From: a virus
Length of the DNA: 30,597 nucleotides
Reading direction: 5' to 3' (one strand)
Virus record (IMG/VR): IMGVR_UViG_3300042516_005670
Location: 1-30,597 of that record
Shown one piece after another: positions 15,026 through 23,889 of this stretch. Under the pieces are notes generated by a model. That model made no database searches. It was not told the origin of the DNA and saw nothing but the letters and a program-made list of their open reading frames with translations. The position numbers were made by a program, and so were the translations under genes. The number at the start of each line of letters is the position of its first letter. Position 1 is the first letter of the stretch.

Positions 15026-16234
15026 TTAATAAATATTAAGTATTTTGTTTAAAGCATTTATTACCATTTGAGGAGTAATAGTTTTAGAACATTCAAATTG
15101 ACGTTCTGTTCCTTTATGGAAAGGACACCATTCCCAGTCGCTAGCATCTAATCTAACTTTATTATAACACCCATTACATACACTAGAATTAAATACTCTT
15201 TCTACTCCAGTTGTAAATTCACTATCTGGAGTGCTAAATCCTGAGATCATTACTACAGGAGTTTCTACAGCCCATGATAACCAAGCTAACCCACTACCAA
15301 CTCCTATGTAAGCCTCAGCATGTTTAATGTCATTTATTCTATCTTCTAAAGGGTACTTATTACCTGATTTATTAAGAACACCTTTTATTGTAGAATTTAA
15401 TTTAGAATCGTGCCAAGCATCATTTAGGGGTTCATGGCTAATTAAAACTACTTTATATCCTTTTTGGTTTAGATATTTAATTACTTCTTGCCACCCATTA
15501 GGATGTAACCAGTATTTAGCATGAGCTGAAGCATGGGGAGAAATACAGACATATTTTCCTTTAATAGTAGATTTTTTATCTAAAATACTAATATTAGGTT
15601 TAATTTCTTTTTCTTCTAATCCTAAAATATTACTAGCTATTCTACCTAAATAACCTTGTCTAAAATCAATAGGAACTTTTCCAAAGTCAGGATTATCATT
15701 TTCATTATAATACCATCCTATATTATATTGAGCTATAATATCAGGAACTGAAGTTCCAGGGGTTATAAATTCTACTTCGGGGTATTGAGCAATAAACCAA
15801 TCATTATGAAAAGTAGAACAAATTACTTGGCAATTATGTTTTTTTCTAAATTCTTCAACATATGGAAACCACGCTAAAGTATCACCAATAGCTTTTGAAT
15901 CTAAATGTATATAAACTCTTCTACCTTTTAAATTTAAAGAATGATTAATAAATTCAGTAGTAGTATCATTATAGGTTTCATTTACAATAACTTTCCAAGG
16001 AATATAATACTTAGGACTGCATGAAGTCCACATATTATTGTTTATAGTAGTTTCGTATACAAGTTCATCAGTATTAGAATTTATAAACTTAACATTATAT
16101 TGTGCTTTTTTATCTCCTTTTATTTCAAAAAAAGGTCCATTACAAAAATGAAGAATAAATTCATTAGATGCTTCTTTAAAAGGAATATTTAAAGGTAGAG
16201 TAGAATTATATTCTTTAATTAAAATTTCTTTCAT
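15026..16234 (-). CDS. TibC/BAHT-type protein O-heptosyltransferase homologue
   Basis: A 402-residue protein matching the autotransporter O-heptosyltransferase family (TibC, BAHT) along most of its length. A beta-rich N-terminal region (1-100) is followed by the GT9-like core: VYIHLDSKAIGDTLAWFPYV (Asp112 likely catalytic), ISPHASAHAKYWLHPNGWQE for donor binding, and AYIGVGSGLAWLSWAVETPV. The C-terminal finger has Cys353, Cys356, Cys370 and Cys382 in the VCNGCYN, DWEWCPFHKGT, FECSKTITPQ context, which binds iron in TibC. Family enzymes transfer heptose from a nucleotide sugar to Ser of autotransporter repeats. Here it overlaps the GT2-GT4 gene by four bases (ATGA) and ends a modification operon. 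I infer a phage protein substrate, probably the Ser-rich fibre or sheath. The donor sugar is unknown. Confidence 0.85.
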   Translation of the reverse strand: MKEILIKEYNSTLPLNIPFKEASNEFILHFCNGPFFEIKGDKKAQYNVKFINSNTDELVYETTINNNMWTSCSPKYYIPWKVIVNETYNDTTTEFINHSLNLKGRRVYIHLDSKAIGDTLAWFPYVEEFRKKHNCQVICSTFHNDWFIAQYPEVEFITPGTSVPDIIAQYNIGWYYNENDNPDFGKVPIDFRQGYLGRIASNILGLEEKEIKPNISILDKKSTIKGKYVCISPHASAHAKYWLHPNGWQEVIKYLNQKGYKVVLISHEPLNDAWHDSKLNSTIKGVLNKSGNKYPLEDRINDIKHAEAYIGVGSGLAWLSWAVETPVVMISGFSTPDSEFTTGVERVFNSSVCNGCYNKVRLDASDWEWCPFHKGTERQFECSKTITPQMVINALNKILNIY

Positions 16235-18354
16235 AACATTTGTTTATACAAATTTTCGTAAAATTCCCAATGCTTTTCTGTAGTACGTTCTGTTTTTACA
16301 AACTTTCTAGCATTCTTAGAAACATTAATCCAATTATTTATAGAATAAGTAATTTTATCTTTAATATCATCAACATCTCTAACACAAGGAATAATACCCC
16401 ATATATTAGTATAGTCATCGTTTAGAGAAGATATAACAGCTAATCCACTAGAGCAAGCTTCAAGTACAGAAAGGCAAGGTTGGCCGGTTTCAATTTTTGA
16501 AGGATGAACCATTATAGTATGTTGTTTGTAAAGTTCTTTAATTTGTGATTTAGGAGTATCATATAATCTAGTAAGTTTACCCCAGTTTTGGTTAAGTTCG
16601 ATTAATTCATTTTCTATCCAATCTTCTCTTACAGGACCTACAATAGTAATAGGAATATCTAATTGTTTAGCAGCTCTTGCGGCTAAATAAAATCCTTTAC
16701 GATCATCATTAGCTCCAATACAAATAATTTTATGATTATTAAGATTTTTATTAAAATCTATCTTCCAATAATTAGTGTCAACTGGGACAAATCCTTTAAT
16801 TAGGTTGTCTTTATTATCAAACCAATCTATATAATAATCAGATAAAGATACAGTATGTTTAGAATAAAGATTAGCTTGTAATTGATCTTGGCTATTTGAA
16901 TGTTCTTTACCCCATAAAAAAGGATGAACATCATGTAAAGTATAAATTACATTTTTATAATTACGTTGTTTTAAAGAATGAATAAATACTCCTGAGTGGA
17001 TGTGGCATAAATCATATTCGGGGGTGTTTTTTAGAAAACTATCTAAAGAAATTAAGTCGATTTTATGTCCTCTTCTTTTACCTTCTAATATTAATTGACC
17101 TTGAACTTCTTCTAACCCACCCCACTTTCTAGGAGGAACTTGCATTCCATAACCTAAATCTATTTGAGCTATTTTTAAGCGATTTTTTCGGGATTTATTT
17201 ATTACATAAATTTTTCTATTATCTTGGACGCTCCAATAATGTCCATAAACACCACTTAAATATTGGTCTAATTGTTCAATTAGTTTATCTCCAGTACGAT
17301 TATTGCTGTAAAAGTGGGTGTTTTGAATAAACACAATTATTTCCCCATGAATAATATTATTTAAAGTTTGTTTGATTCGATCTAAATTAAAATTAATATC
17401 AACATTTACATAATGATAAGATATATTTTCTTCAAAAGAATCAAATAAAACAGTATGATCAAAAAATAATTCTTGAAGTTTTTGTTTTTGTCTTTCGTTT
17501 AGATTAAAATTATGAAAACAGATATTTTGTCTAAACTCTTCCCAATTCAATTTAGAAGCATAAGTACACTCAGCTACATCTATAATCTCATCAAAGTAAG
17601 TTATTTTTCTAACTGGGTCTAAAATAAGGTCTTTTCTTCTGTAAGAAGCTTGTTCAGATAAAATTGCTTCTCCTCTTTGATTCCATCTAACAAAATTTTC
17701 AGAATCAAAATGTTGCCTTACAATACAATTGCTTCTGGGGATGGTTAACCATTTTCCACGTTCTTCAAGCATTAAAACGTATTGCCCATCATTACTTAAA
17801 CAAACATCACCATCAACATGTTCTGGGAATTCGATTGGAATGTTTCTCCAACAACGAGTATACCCAAATACATTACTACGTCTACCTAAATTTAAAAATC
17901 CTTCTAAAAATGAATCGTTAGTTGAAGTAATATAAACTTGGTTTACATAATTATCTAAATGTTGTTCTTTAGATTGAGGTAAATGTTCATGGTATTTAAA
18001 ACCATTAAAATGAATTAAAAGTACTTCAGGGAATTTATTAAAATAATAATTAATTATTTCTAAACTATTAGGAAACATTTTATCATCAACATCCCAAGGT
18101 ACTACAATATCACCTGAGGCTGCTTTTTGGGGGTTCCACCAGTAATATTTTTTACTAGGAGCATCTTTTCTAATAATTCTAGAATCTCGAGCTACTAAAG
18201 AATCGATTACTTCTAAACTATTGTCCGTAGACATATCATCGCAAATAACCCATTCCCAGTTTTCATAAGGTTGAGAAAGGATACTTTCAGCTAATTCGTT
18301 AAGATAAGGAGCTCCATTATAACAAGGAGTAACTATAGATATTTTATTCTTCAT
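16231..18354 (-). CDS. GT2-GT4 bifunctional glycosyltransferase
   Basis: A 707-residue protein from the ATG at 18354; an in-frame TTG at 18363 is a less likely start. The N-terminal GT2 domain (about 1-230) has KISIVTPCYNGAPYLNE, the CDDMSTDNS nucleotide site and a DxD-like WDVDDKMFPN near residue 88. A poorly defined connector follows (about 230-390). The C-terminal GT4 domain (about 395-700) has LGYGMQVPPRKWGGLEEVQG, IGANDDRKGFYLAARAAKQL and ETGQPCLSVLEACSSGLAV. Two active sites suggest successive addition of two sugars. It overlaps the upstream gene by 11 bases and the TibC-like gene by 4, so all three are probably made together to build one glycan. Substrates are unknown. Confidence 0.85.
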   Translation of the reverse strand: MKNKISIVTPCYNGAPYLNELAESILSQPYENWEWVICDDMSTDNSLEVIDSLVARDSRIIRKDAPSKKYYWWNPQKAASGDIVVPWDVDDKMFPNSLEIINYYFNKFPEVLLIHFNGFKYHEHLPQSKEQHLDNYVNQVYITSTNDSFLEGFLNLGRRSNVFGYTRCWRNIPIEFPEHVDGDVCLSNDGQYVLMLEERGKWLTIPRSNCIVRQHFDSENFVRWNQRGEAILSEQASYRRKDLILDPVRKITYFDEIIDVAECTYASKLNWEEFRQNICFHNFNLNERQKQKLQELFFDHTVLFDSFEENISYHYVNVDINFNLDRIKQTLNNIIHGEIIVFIQNTHFYSNNRTGDKLIEQLDQYLSGVYGHYWSVQDNRKIYVINKSRKNRLKIAQIDLGYGMQVPPRKWGGLEEVQGQLILEGKRRGHKIDLISLDSFLKNTPEYDLCHIHSGVFIHSLKQRNYKNVIYTLHDVHPFLWGKEHSNSQDQLQANLYSKHTVSLSDYYIDWFDNKDNLIKGFVPVDTNYWKIDFNKNLNNHKIICIGANDDRKGFYLAARAAKQLDIPITIVGPVREDWIENELIELNQNWGKLTRLYDTPKSQIKELYKQHTIMVHPSKIETGQPCLSVLEACSSGLAVISSLNDDYTNIWGIIPCVRDVDDIKDKITYSINNWINVSKNARKFVKTERTTEKHWEFYENLYKQML

Positions 18355-20890
18355 AATCTTCAAACTTAATTTTTCCTTTATCTAATAAACTTTCCCCAGT
18401 AGTTTGTAAAGCAGCAGGAGCATTAATTATCCCTTTATTAACTATAGATACATTATATAATAAATCTGGGGTGTCCCAAGGTAGATTAAATACGTCTTTA
18501 AATAATGGGAGTTTAGAGGTAGGAATTAAAAGACAATGAGCCTCTGATTGTCTATCCATTATGCTAAAATCTTTGTCAATTTCTTGTTTTGGAGAATTTT
18601 TTATTTGTTTACCAAAATTAACCAAAGGTAAATCATATTCTTTAGCTAAATCATAAGCTTTATATACTAACTCTACAAATTCTGATTCAGGGATTTTGAT
18701 AACAGAATCACATTCATTTAATAGTATAGCATCTATACCTTCTACTGGAGTTTCTATAATGCCTTTTTTATGTGCTAAGTAACACCCATAGTGACCTGGG
18801 GCTAATTTATAGTAACCGGGTTCGAGGGAAACCTCATTAGGGCGTCTACAATTATGAGAAGGTGGAAGTTCTGTGTAAATAGGATTAACCATAGGATTAT
18901 ATTTAAATCCATAATCAATTAATTTAGTTAAACTTGCTATACTTTTTTGTTCTCTTTCAGATAAAGGATTAGTTAAAAGATGATTAATTTGAATGTTAGG
19001 TTTTGGGGTTTGCTGTTTAGCTATAAACAAATATAATCCAGCACCTTTATCTTCTAAATCAAAAGAAAAACCACACCTATTTAATTTATCTTTTAAAAAA
19101 TCAAGAAATTGGTGAGAAGTTATCCATTGGTGAATTTCTCCTTCTATAATTTGAATCTTTTTTAGATTATAGTCAGTTATAGTTTCAAAAAATGCTTTTT
19201 CTCCTCCTTCACAATCTATCTTAACGTAATCTATCTTATCTAAATTATATTGAGAAATAAAACTATTAATATTGATTGTACCTACTTGTTCACTATTAGT
19301 TGTTTTATTTGTAGTTGAATCACTTAAAGTACCTATACTGGAGGCTACATCTGAATAGTAGAATGTAAGTTGTTCATGGTCGGTATAACTTATAGCTTTA
19401 TCTATAACAACTACATTAGGGTATTTTTCTGTGTTTTTTCTTAAGTAATTTAAATTTAAAGATGAGGGTTCAAAACTATATACTTGTTTAGCTCCTTTAC
19501 TTAACATGTATAAAGTAGTTAAACCTATATTAGCTCCGATATCTAAAACTACCCTAGCATTATCAGGAACTACTGAATAATCTTCATTTAAAAATACTTC
19601 TACGTATGACCACCCCGCAGATTGATCAAAATTATCTCTGTGAACTTCTACTATTTCATCATTAATTCTTATGTAATCATTTTTGTTAAAATCTACAACA
19701 TTATAGGTTTTAATATAATTTTTATTTATATCATATAAGGTTATATTAATACCACTTATTACATTAGTTGAACCAACATTACACCAATACCACTCATTGG
19801 GATTAAAAGGACCCGCTTGATATACTGGGAGGTTTGTTTTGTAGTCAGATATAGTAATATAGAATTGTTCATCTAAATGGGCTAAGAAATGAGTTTTTTG
19901 ACTTTCGGCATCATACCAAAATTCAAGAAGTTCTGATTGAGTCATAGTTTTTATTTTGTTAAGGTTTTCTTCAAAGTTGTTAAATTCAAGATAATCTACT
20001 TTATCAAATTTATCAAAATAGTTTTGGTAAACTTCAAGATTATAAATTAATGTTGGTATTTGATAAGAAATAGCTTCACGGATAACTAAAGGCATTGTTT
20101 CTTTATCATTAGCTGAACCACGAGATGTAAATAAGAACAGATCCATTGCTTGGTAAAAAGCATCTACATCTGTTCGTTCATTCCACCAAATAACATTATC
20201 AGGTTTATTTTCTATTAAGGGTTCCCAATACCATTTAAAGTTATCAGCTTGATTGCCTAAACTATGAAATTGTACGTTAGGAAGTTGACGAGCATATTCA
20301 AAGAATTCTGCTTGGTTTTTTCTAGGGGTATATAATCCTACGTGCAATACATGACGTTTATTATGGTCTAATCCTAATTCACGTAATGCTTTTTCACGAT
20401 TAGGACGTTCTACATATTCAATAGGATATTCAACTAATGTTTTAGGAACATCAATGTCTTTATATTGATCAATTTGCCATTGAGAGACAAACATGAATTT
20501 GTCAGGAAAAAAACGTTTTTTAGTTGTATCATATGAAGAATCATGAGAAGTTTCTACTATAATATAATTTCTATCTGAGGTGTAAATTTGTTCAGATATA
20601 GTAGAATCCATAAACATCTCTGGAATTTCTTCTAGATGGATTATATCGGGTTGAATCTGATTAATGATATTAATAATTTCTTGTTTGTCTTCTCCTAGTG
20701 TAAAAATTTTATCAGGATCAATTAATTTAAGAATTTTATTACGAGTAACAACTAATACACCCCCAGTACAATCTACCCATTCTACAAGATAAATTTCAAA
20801 TTCGTTTTTAAGTAGTTCTATTTTTTTAGTAAGATATTGTGGTAGACCTCCTGTAGAAAGGTGTGGGGCTATATAAAGTAACTTTTTCAT
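18344..20890 (-). CDS. Three-domain GT4 - FkbM methyltransferase - GT25-like protein
   Basis: An 848-residue fusion. Residues 1-315 are a GT4 glycosyltransferase (PHLSTGGLPQYLTKKIE at the start, HVGLYTPRKNQAEFFEYA, and an E-x7-E pair at Glu264/Glu272 in ETMPLVIREAISYQIPT). Residues about 430-625 are an FkbM-type SAM methyltransferase (VVLDIGANIGLTTLYMLSKG, FEP at 473, and VKIDCEGGEKAFFE at 556), a family that O-methylates sugars. Residues about 630-848 resemble GT25 (LAPGHYGCYLAHKKGI, then AILLNECDSVI where GT25 enzymes have an EDD-type acidic site). One chain could therefore add a sugar, methyl-cap a sugar and add another. It is joined by ATGA overlap to the sulfotransferase gene. The GT25 call is the least certain. 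Confidence 0.82.
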   Translation of the reverse strand: MKKLLYIAPHLSTGGLPQYLTKKIELLKNEFEIYLVEWVDCTGGVLVVTRNKILKLIDPDKIFTLGEDKQEIINIINQIQPDIIHLEEIPEMFMDSTISEQIYTSDRNYIIVETSHDSSYDTTKKRFFPDKFMFVSQWQIDQYKDIDVPKTLVEYPIEYVERPNREKALRELGLDHNKRHVLHVGLYTPRKNQAEFFEYARQLPNVQFHSLGNQADNFKWYWEPLIENKPDNVIWWNERTDVDAFYQAMDLFLFTSRGSANDKETMPLVIREAISYQIPTLIYNLEVYQNYFDKFDKVDYLEFNNFEENLNKIKTMTQSELLEFWYDAESQKTHFLAHLDEQFYITISDYKTNLPVYQAGPFNPNEWYWCNVGSTNVISGINITLYDINKNYIKTYNVVDFNKNDYIRINDEIVEVHRDNFDQSAGWSYVEVFLNEDYSVVPDNARVVLDIGANIGLTTLYMLSKGAKQVYSFEPSSLNLNYLRKNTEKYPNVVVIDKAISYTDHEQLTFYYSDVASSIGTLSDSTTNKTTNSEQVGTININSFISQYNLDKIDYVKIDCEGGEKAFFETITDYNLKKIQIIEGEIHQWITSHQFLDFLKDKLNRCGFSFDLEDKGAGLYLFIAKQQTPKPNIQINHLLTNPLSEREQKSIASLTKLIDYGFKYNPMVNPIYTELPPSHNCRRPNEVSLEPGYYKLAPGHYGCYLAHKKGIIETPVEGIDAILLNECDSVIKIPESEFVELVYKAYDLAKEYDLPLVNFGKQIKNSPKQEIDKDFSIMDRQSEAHCLLIPTSKLPLFKDVFNLPWDTPDLLYNVSIVNKGIINAPAALQTTGESLLDKGKIKFEDYEE

Positions 20891-21708
20891 ATTTTATATT
20901 CAAAATATTTATAAAACCAAGGATAACTATCAGTTATAAATTTACAATTATCTGGTCCTAATACTTCTAAGTAATCTTCTTTTAAGGGTTCTAATTTATT
21001 TTTTATAATATGATCAGCTCCAAATCCTAATATTCTATCGTTTTCTTGGGTTATCTGATCAATTTTAGTAAATGTATGATTAAATCTAGGGATTTCCAAA
21101 TAATCATATACTATATTTAAAATTTCTTGAGGAGAATTTAACAAATCTTCAAATTTAAGAAATAAAATTTTATTAGCTTTACCTTGAGTTAGTATATCAT
21201 AAGTACGAGTTATATGAGTCCCAATTGGGTTATTACTCATATAAAATTTTAATCTATCATCTGTAGTGTTATTCTTAAAACTTTCCCACCCTACAATATC
21301 ATAATCTAAATAAAGATTTTTTCTATAAAATTTTTCCGTAGAAGCATAAATACTCCTTAAATCTCGTACTAACATTATCATTTTAGGATTAGGGTAAAAC
21401 CAATCTACAAAATCATAAGATATACCCCATGTTCGGTTTTTATCCAAAACATACTTTTTATCGGTTATACCTTCAAACCACCCAAATAAACCAGATTTAC
21501 AAAATGATTTAAAACCCTCGTCTACAATTTTAGTATCCTGAGCTTTAAATATTTCACTAGTAGAAAAAGATTTACGAGCATATACTAATAATCCCTGAAT
21601 ATCTGATGTTGGAGTAACATAAAAATCGGGATTTTGGGCTATTATATTTTGTAACAAGGTAGATCCTGCTCTAGGAAAAGAAGTATTAAAAAATATCTGT
21701 TGGGGCAT
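20887..21708 (-). CDS. PAPS-dependent sulfotransferase
   Basis: A 273-residue protein. The 5'-phosphosulfate loop is at residues 8-23 (NTSFPRAGSTLLQNII). The 3'-phosphate site is LVRDLRSIYAST, with Arg115 and Ser at about 119. LFLKFEDLLNSPQEILNIVYDYLEIPRF is the typical C-terminal region (residues about 185-212). These fit the Sulfotransfer_3-type cytosolic family that moves sulfate from PAPS to a hydroxyl or amine. No membrane segment is seen. It lies between glycosyltransferase genes with 1-4 base junctions, so sulfation of the same glycan or of Ser/Tyr on a virion protein is plausible. No PAPS synthesis gene is visible, so PAPS would come from the host. Confidence 0.85.
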   Translation of the reverse strand: MPQQIFFNTSFPRAGSTLLQNIIAQNPDFYVTPTSDIQGLLVYARKSFSTSEIFKAQDTKIVDEGFKSFCKSGLFGWFEGITDKKYVLDKNRTWGISYDFVDWFYPNPKMIMLVRDLRSIYASTEKFYRKNLYLDYDIVGWESFKNNTTDDRLKFYMSNNPIGTHITRTYDILTQGKANKILFLKFEDLLNSPQEILNIVYDYLEIPRFNHTFTKIDQITQENDRILGFGADHIIKNKLEPLKEDYLEVLGPDNCKFITDSYPWFYKYFEYKI

Positions 21709-21709
21709 A

Positions 21710-22648
21710 TTAAATTTTATTTATAGCTTCTATAATATTTTCTATGTGAAACATTTCTTCAATATTAGTATAGGGACATTCATGTTGTTTTCCTTCAAAA
21801 GAATAGTCAAATAAATAAGAATCTATTAATTTAGGTTTATTTGTAGGATTTCGGGATAGTAAATTGCTATGGAGATTATAACCAAAAACTTGAGGAGAAG
21901 TACCAATCCATAATACAACAGAAGGAAGGTTAAAAGCAGCTGCTATATGCTGTAAACTAGAATCTATTAAAATTCTTTTAGAAGAATTAACTATTAAAGC
22001 ACTTAATTGAAAATTACTAAGAACATAATCTACTACTTCAATATTTGGAATTTTTAAGGAATTTGGATGGCATACTTGTATTATGTGGTAATCTTTAGAA
22101 TAAATTTCAGAAAGAGAAACTGCTAATTCGTAAGGCATATCTCTAGTCCAAGAATAAGAATTAGTTGTAGATAAGGGACCACCATTAGTTTGTATAACCA
22201 TTATAGGCTTATCTCTTTCCCACATTAAAGTATTTTTCTTCTGTACGTAATTAACGTAAATTTGTGGGGTTTGTTTAGTATATTTAAGATTTAATAAATG
22301 ACACCAATTTTCAATTAAATGTTTCTTTTTATAAACATGTGAAGATTCAAAATAAGGTTCATGCCTAAAAATTATAGTATCTTTTCCTTCAATATAATCT
22401 TGGTAAAAATAAGGAGTAATACCATGTGTGTAAACACGGTATATATAAGGATTATTTAAAAATATTTCAGGATATCCTACAACTAAAATAATTTTTCTTT
22501 CATTATATTTAACAGATAAATCTTTTAATAAAGCTGTAGCTGCTATATGCTTTCCTAAACCTCCTTCTATATGAAAAATTAAATATTTTTCTTGAAAATT
22601 ATCAGATACTTCAATAGGGTCTATATCTAAAAGAAAAGATTCAATCAT
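21710..22648 (-). CDS. GT9 (heptosyltransferase-like) glycosyltransferase
   Basis: A 312-residue protein with a GT-B fold. The N-terminal Gly-rich loop is YLIFHIEGGLGKHIAATALL (residues 23-42). KIILVVGYPEIFLNNPYIYRVY follows near 52. The C-terminal acceptor-donor region includes IQVCHPNSLKIPNIEVVDYV and ILIDSSLQHIAAAFNLPSVV (about 226-246). This matches the GT9 pattern 'D s...H.Aaa...P.v.l.g' of ADP-heptose transferases and their relatives. It lacks the four-cysteine finger of the TibC-like gene in the same island, so the two GT9-type enzymes differ in acceptor. Start and stop junctions (ATGA overlap upstream) put it in the same operon. The sugar and acceptor are unknown. Confidence 0.75.
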   Translation of the reverse strand: MIESFLLDIDPIEVSDNFQEKYLIFHIEGGLGKHIAATALLKDLSVKYNERKIILVVGYPEIFLNNPYIYRVYTHGITPYFYQDYIEGKDTIIFRHEPYFESSHVYKKKHLIENWCHLLNLKYTKQTPQIYVNYVQKKNTLMWERDKPIMVIQTNGGPLSTTNSYSWTRDMPYELAVSLSEIYSKDYHIIQVCHPNSLKIPNIEVVDYVLSNFQLSALIVNSSKRILIDSSLQHIAAAFNLPSVVLWIGTSPQVFGYNLHSNLLSRNPTNKPKLIDSYLFDYSFEGKQHECPYTNIEEMFHIENIIEAINKI

Positions 22649-23292
22649 ACTAATCTGTCAAAAATTAATTCAGTTAAAGTATTTGAATCTCCTATTTTTC
22701 CTTTTGGTAAAATATTAAAAGATAAACTTTTTCTTACTTTATTTGTAGTATTTAAAGGAACTGAATGATATAAATAAGAAGGGAAGAGGAGTAGTAAATT
22801 ATTTTCACAGGTTATTTGATATTCATCTGTAGTAATTTCATTTTGGTTTTTATCTAAAGTATATTTGGGAGATAAATAAGAAGCGTTTATAGCCCCTAAA
22901 GTTTTATGGAATTTTATTGAAGGAGTATTTTCATCAAAATCACCATAATAAAAAACTCCTGAAATTAAGCTATTAGGGTGGGCATGTTGGTTATGAAATT
23001 GTCCTGGTTCTTTATGAGTGACCCAAGATTGAGAAAAACGATATTCAGAATAATCGTATTTTAAAACTTTTTTAGCAAAGTTTGTAACATTAGTTAATAT
23101 AAATTTTTTTAAATCAAAACATTCTTTATGATCTAAAACATAAGTATCTTTAGAATGTAAACCATAAGCTTGAGGCATATCTCCTATAAGTTCTAAACTA
23201 TCTAAAAATTGGGTAACAACAGAAGTATTACCTACATATTTTTGTATTAAAATAGGGGTTGGTAATATATTTAATATTTTAGCTTGTTCCAT
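22645..23292 (-). CDS. 2OG-Fe(II) oxygenase, 2OG-FeII_Oxy_5 type (215 aa)
   Basis: A 215-residue protein of the double-stranded beta-helix oxygenase type. GQFHNQHAHPNSLISGVFYY (residues 97-116) is the signature of the Oxy_5/TIGR02466 group, with metal-ligand candidates among His100, His103 and His105. LLLLFPSYLYHSVPL carries the distal His176, and Arg187 in KVRKSLSFNI is the likely 2-oxoglutarate contact. It opens a group of four oxygenase genes and overlaps the GT9 gene by four bases. Such enzymes hydroxylate proteins or small molecules; phages often carry them near structural genes with unproven substrates. I infer a virion protein or a sugar as target. Confidence 0.82.
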   Translation of the reverse strand: MEQAKILNILPTPILIQKYVGNTSVVTQFLDSLELIGDMPQAYGLHSKDTYVLDHKECFDLKKFILTNVTNFAKKVLKYDYSEYRFSQSWVTHKEPGQFHNQHAHPNSLISGVFYYGDFDENTPSIKFHKTLGAINASYLSPKYTLDKNQNEITTDEYQITCENNLLLLFPSYLYHSVPLNTTNKVRKSLSFNILPKGKIGDSNTLTELIFDRLV

Positions 23293-23313
23293 AATTACAA
23301 TATAATAAAAATC

Positions 23314-23889
23314 TTATAAAAAAACAAAATTAAAAGCTATAGATATTCTTTCTTTAGGACTTTCATTACGTTCAATATGATGTTTTAACCAACTCGGGAA
23401 TATTACAAATTTAGAAGTTTCAGGTTTAACGGTATAAGTTAAATCACTAAAAAAAGAATTATTACTATTAATAAAAAATTCAGCATTATCTCCTCTATGT
23501 AAAATTAAATCTCCCATATTATTATCAGGAACATCTACATAATATACTCCTGAAAGAATGCTTTTTTGGTGGTCATGTAATATGTTATAATTGTGTTGAT
23601 AATTAATATTAAACCAAATGTTGCCTAATTTTAAAGTTGGGATATTTAAATCTATACTAAATTCTTTAACTAAATCGTCTAATCCTTGAAAAAAAGTAGT
23701 TAATGATGGTGGGAAAGGAAATATTAATTCATTACTATGCCACCCCCCTCTATTAGAAATAGTAACTCCTTGAGTGTTTTCTTTTAAATTAAAACAATAG
23801 TCTTTTATAACATCATTATCAATGTTATTAACTTTACATTCCCATACAAAAGTAGGGAAAATTAAATCTTTTTTTATTTCAAATTCCAT
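23314..23889 (-). CDS. 2OG-Fe(II) oxygenase, 2OG-FeII_Oxy_5 type (191 aa)
   Basis: A 191-residue paralogue-like relative of the 215-aa oxygenase. The core is NIWFNINYQHNYNILHDHQK with His105, Asp106 and His107, then SILSGVYYVDVPDNNMGDLI. The distal site is FPSWLKHHIERNE (His170/His171), and Arg181 in ERISIAFNF is the likely 2-oxoglutarate contact. It contains GGWHSNELIF near residue 48, which is also usual for this group. It overlaps the preceding oxygenase gene by one base (TAATG) and lies 21 bases before the next. Two enzymes of the same fold side by side suggest two different targets or successive hydroxylations. Confidence 0.82.
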   Translation of the reverse strand: MEFEIKKDLIFPTFVWECKVNNIDNDVIKDYCFNLKENTQGVTISNRGGWHSNELIFPFPPSLTTFFQGLDDLVKEFSIDLNIPTLKLGNIWFNINYQHNYNILHDHQKSILSGVYYVDVPDNNMGDLILHRGDNAEFFINSNNSFFSDLTYTVKPETSKFVIFPSWLKHHIERNESPKERISIAFNFVFL

